The position numbers and the translations under genes were made by a program. Shown here in pieces: positions 5,518 through 6,263 of a DNA stretch of 6,263 nucleotides. Numbering within the stretch: the first letter of the stretch is position 1; the number at the start of each line of letters is the position of its first letter. The DNA comes from an uncultured Pseudorhodobacter sp. (lineage in GTDB: Bacteria; Pseudomonadota; Alphaproteobacteria; Rhodobacterales; Rhodobacteraceae): NCBI GenBank assembly GCA_937910975.1, contig CALEMZ010000138.1, positions 1 to 6,263 of the forward strand, given 5' to 3'. The notes beneath the pieces are model-generated. The model was not told the origin of the DNA. It saw only the letters and a list, made by a program, of their open reading frames with translations, and made no database searches.

Positions 5518-5552
5518 TTTGTGATCACGGCCTTGAAAAGTGTGATCACAAA
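5518..5552. promoter_or_regulatory. paired GTGATCAC palindromes, candidate sucC operator
   Basis: TTTGTGATCAC (5518-5528) and GTGATCACAAA (5542-5552) make a perfect 11-bp inverted repeat with a 13-base spacer. Each arm contains GTGATCAC, itself a perfect 8-bp palindrome, and the two palindrome centres are 21 bp apart, two helical turns, as expected for two dimers on one face of the helix. TTGAAA at 5533-5538 within the spacer could be a -35 box, but I see no good -10 box at the right distance. The site is 104 bases before the sucC ATG. The regulator is not recognised. Confidence 0.6.
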
Positions 5553-5605
5553 TGTCGGATTTTTCCGCTCTTCAGTGGATTTTATGTGAAAACCCTTTTG
5601 AACTC

Positions 5606-5620
5606 GCCATATTTCATGGC
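5606..5620 (+). repeat. small inverted repeat GCCAT-N5-ATGGC in the sucC leader
   Basis: A 5-bp perfect inverted repeat with a 5-base spacer, 36 bases before the sucC ATG. It could form a weak hairpin in the leader transcript. The rest of 5434-5655 is AT-richer than the genes and holds no open frame or RNA gene that I can recognise. Confidence 0.2.
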
Positions 5621-5655
5621 ATCACCGCATAAATTCCTTACCGATAGGACAGTCG

Positions 5656-6263
5656 ATGAACATTCACGAATATCAAGCCAAGGCCCTTTTGCGCAGCTAC
5701 GGCGCCCCGATTTCTGACGGTCGCGTCGTTTTGCGGGCGGAAGAAGCGAAGACAGCGGCTGGCGAGATGGATGGCCCGCTTTGGGTCGTGAAAGCACAGA
5801 TTCATGCTGGTGGTCGCGGTAAGGGCAGCTTCAAAGAGGCGGAGGCTGGCGAAAAGGGCGGTGTACGCATTGCCAAATCGGTTGGCGAAGCGGCTGAAAT
5901 GGCCAAGCAGATGCTAGGTCGCACGCTGGTGACGCATCAGACCGGGCCTGCGGGCAAGCAGGTCAACCGCATCTATATCGAAGACGGCTCGAGCATTGCG
6001 CGCGAATTGTACCTCGCTTTGCTGGTTGATCGTCAGTCCAGCCGCATCTCTTTCGTAGCCTCCACCGAAGGCGGCATGGATATCGAGGAAGTCGCGGCGC
6101 ATACACCGGAAAAGATTGCCAGCTTCTCGGTTGATCCGGCCTCGGGCTTGTCCGATTTCCACGGTCGCCGCGTCGCTTTCGCGCTGGGCCTTGAGGGGGC
6201 TCAGGTCAAGCAATGCGTGGCGTTGATCAAAATCCTTTATAAAGCCTTCGTCGAAAAAGACAT
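5656..6263 (+). CDS. sucC: Succinyl-CoA synthetase (ADP-forming) subunit beta, 5' part
   Basis: The frame starts at the ATG at 5656 and runs off the right edge after 202 codons, about half of the usual length of roughly 390-397 residues. It opens with MNIHEYQAKALLRSYGAPISDG, the typical start of SucC, and continues with the ATP-grasp nucleotide site VVKAQIHAGGRGKGS at residues 44-58, where K46 and the GRG at 53-55 match the residues known from the E. coli enzyme. IYIEDGSSIARELYLALLVDR (107-126) and FVASTEGGMDIEEVA (133-147) are further SucC blocks. With SucD it interconverts succinyl-CoA and succinate with nucleotide formation in the TCA cycle. AGGAC lies before the ATG at a suitable distance. 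sucD is expected just beyond the edge. The gene has its own regulatory region behind the mdh terminator. Confidence 0.97.
   Translation, partial: MNIHEYQAKALLRSYGAPISDGRVVLRAEEAKTAAGEMDGPLWVVKAQIHAGGRGKGSFKEAEAGEKGGVRIAKSVGEAAEMAKQMLGRTLVTHQTGPAGKQVNRIYIEDGSSIARELYLALLVDRQSSRISFVASTEGGMDIEEVAAHTPEKIASFSVDPASGLSDFHGRRVAFALGLEGAQVKQCVALIKILYKAFVEKD

Noticed and set aside
5518..5564. Reading the paired GTGATCAC repeat with the TTTTT at 5560-5564 as a second intrinsic terminator.
   Set aside because: The T tract begins eight bases after the stem and the loop would be 13 bases; the double palindrome symmetry and helical spacing fit a protein-binding site better, and a proper terminator already exists at 5407-5433.
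1..6263. CRISPR arrays, tRNA or rRNA genes, insertion sequences, phage or toxin-antitoxin and defence genes.
   Set aside because: No spaced direct repeats, tRNA-like cloverleaf, transposase, integrase or defence domains were seen on either strand; the window is mainly core carbon metabolism.

Overview
The window reads as chromosomal DNA of an alphaproteobacterium of the Rhodobacteraceae (Rhodobacter/Roseobacter group). The evidence is the protein sequences themselves and the gene order: a (3S)-malyl-CoA thioesterase and a mesaconyl-CoA hydratase of the ethylmalonyl-CoA pathway lie next to malate dehydrogenase and the start of succinyl-CoA synthetase beta, an arrangement I recall from Rhodobacter sphaeroides relatives. 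No species can be named from the sequence alone.

Layout. Positions 1-299 (minus) hold the 5' part of a secreted DUF4344-type metallopeptidase that runs off the left edge. Positions 453-3146 (minus) hold a tight four-gene operon transcribed right to left: mcl2 (malyl-CoA thioesterase), an NnrU-type membrane protein, a DUF1737 small protein, and mch (mesaconyl-CoA hydratase). Gaps are 15, 3 and 51 bases. Divergent from it, at 3359-3514 (plus), is a 51-residue exported peptide that looks like the truncated remnant of a longer secreted protein. It converges on a TauE/SafE-family permease gene (3529-4272, minus). The permease is divergent from mdh (4420-5382, plus). A strong intrinsic terminator follows mdh, and then a 220-base regulatory region with paired palindromes precedes sucC (5656 to the right edge, plus).

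How the genes work together. Mch forms beta-methylmalyl-CoA from mesaconyl-CoA. A malyl-CoA/methylmalyl-CoA lyase (mcl1, not in this window) cleaves it to glyoxylate and propionyl-CoA and condenses glyoxylate with a second acetyl-CoA to malyl-CoA. Mcl2 hydrolyses malyl-CoA to free malate, and Mdh oxidises malate to oxaloacetate. SucC belongs to the TCA step that interconverts succinyl-CoA, to which propionyl-CoA is carried, and succinate. The window is thus a carbon-assimilation hub for acetate and C2 units tied to the TCA cycle. Two members of the operon (NnrU and DUF1737 proteins) have no assigned role in that pathway.

I see no mobile element, CRISPR array, tRNA, rRNA or phage gene. The most interesting material is regulatory: an 11-bp inverted repeat built from two GTGATCAC palindromes 21 bp apart upstream of sucC, a terminator that uncouples mdh from sucC, and a possible alternative-pairing leader ahead of mch.
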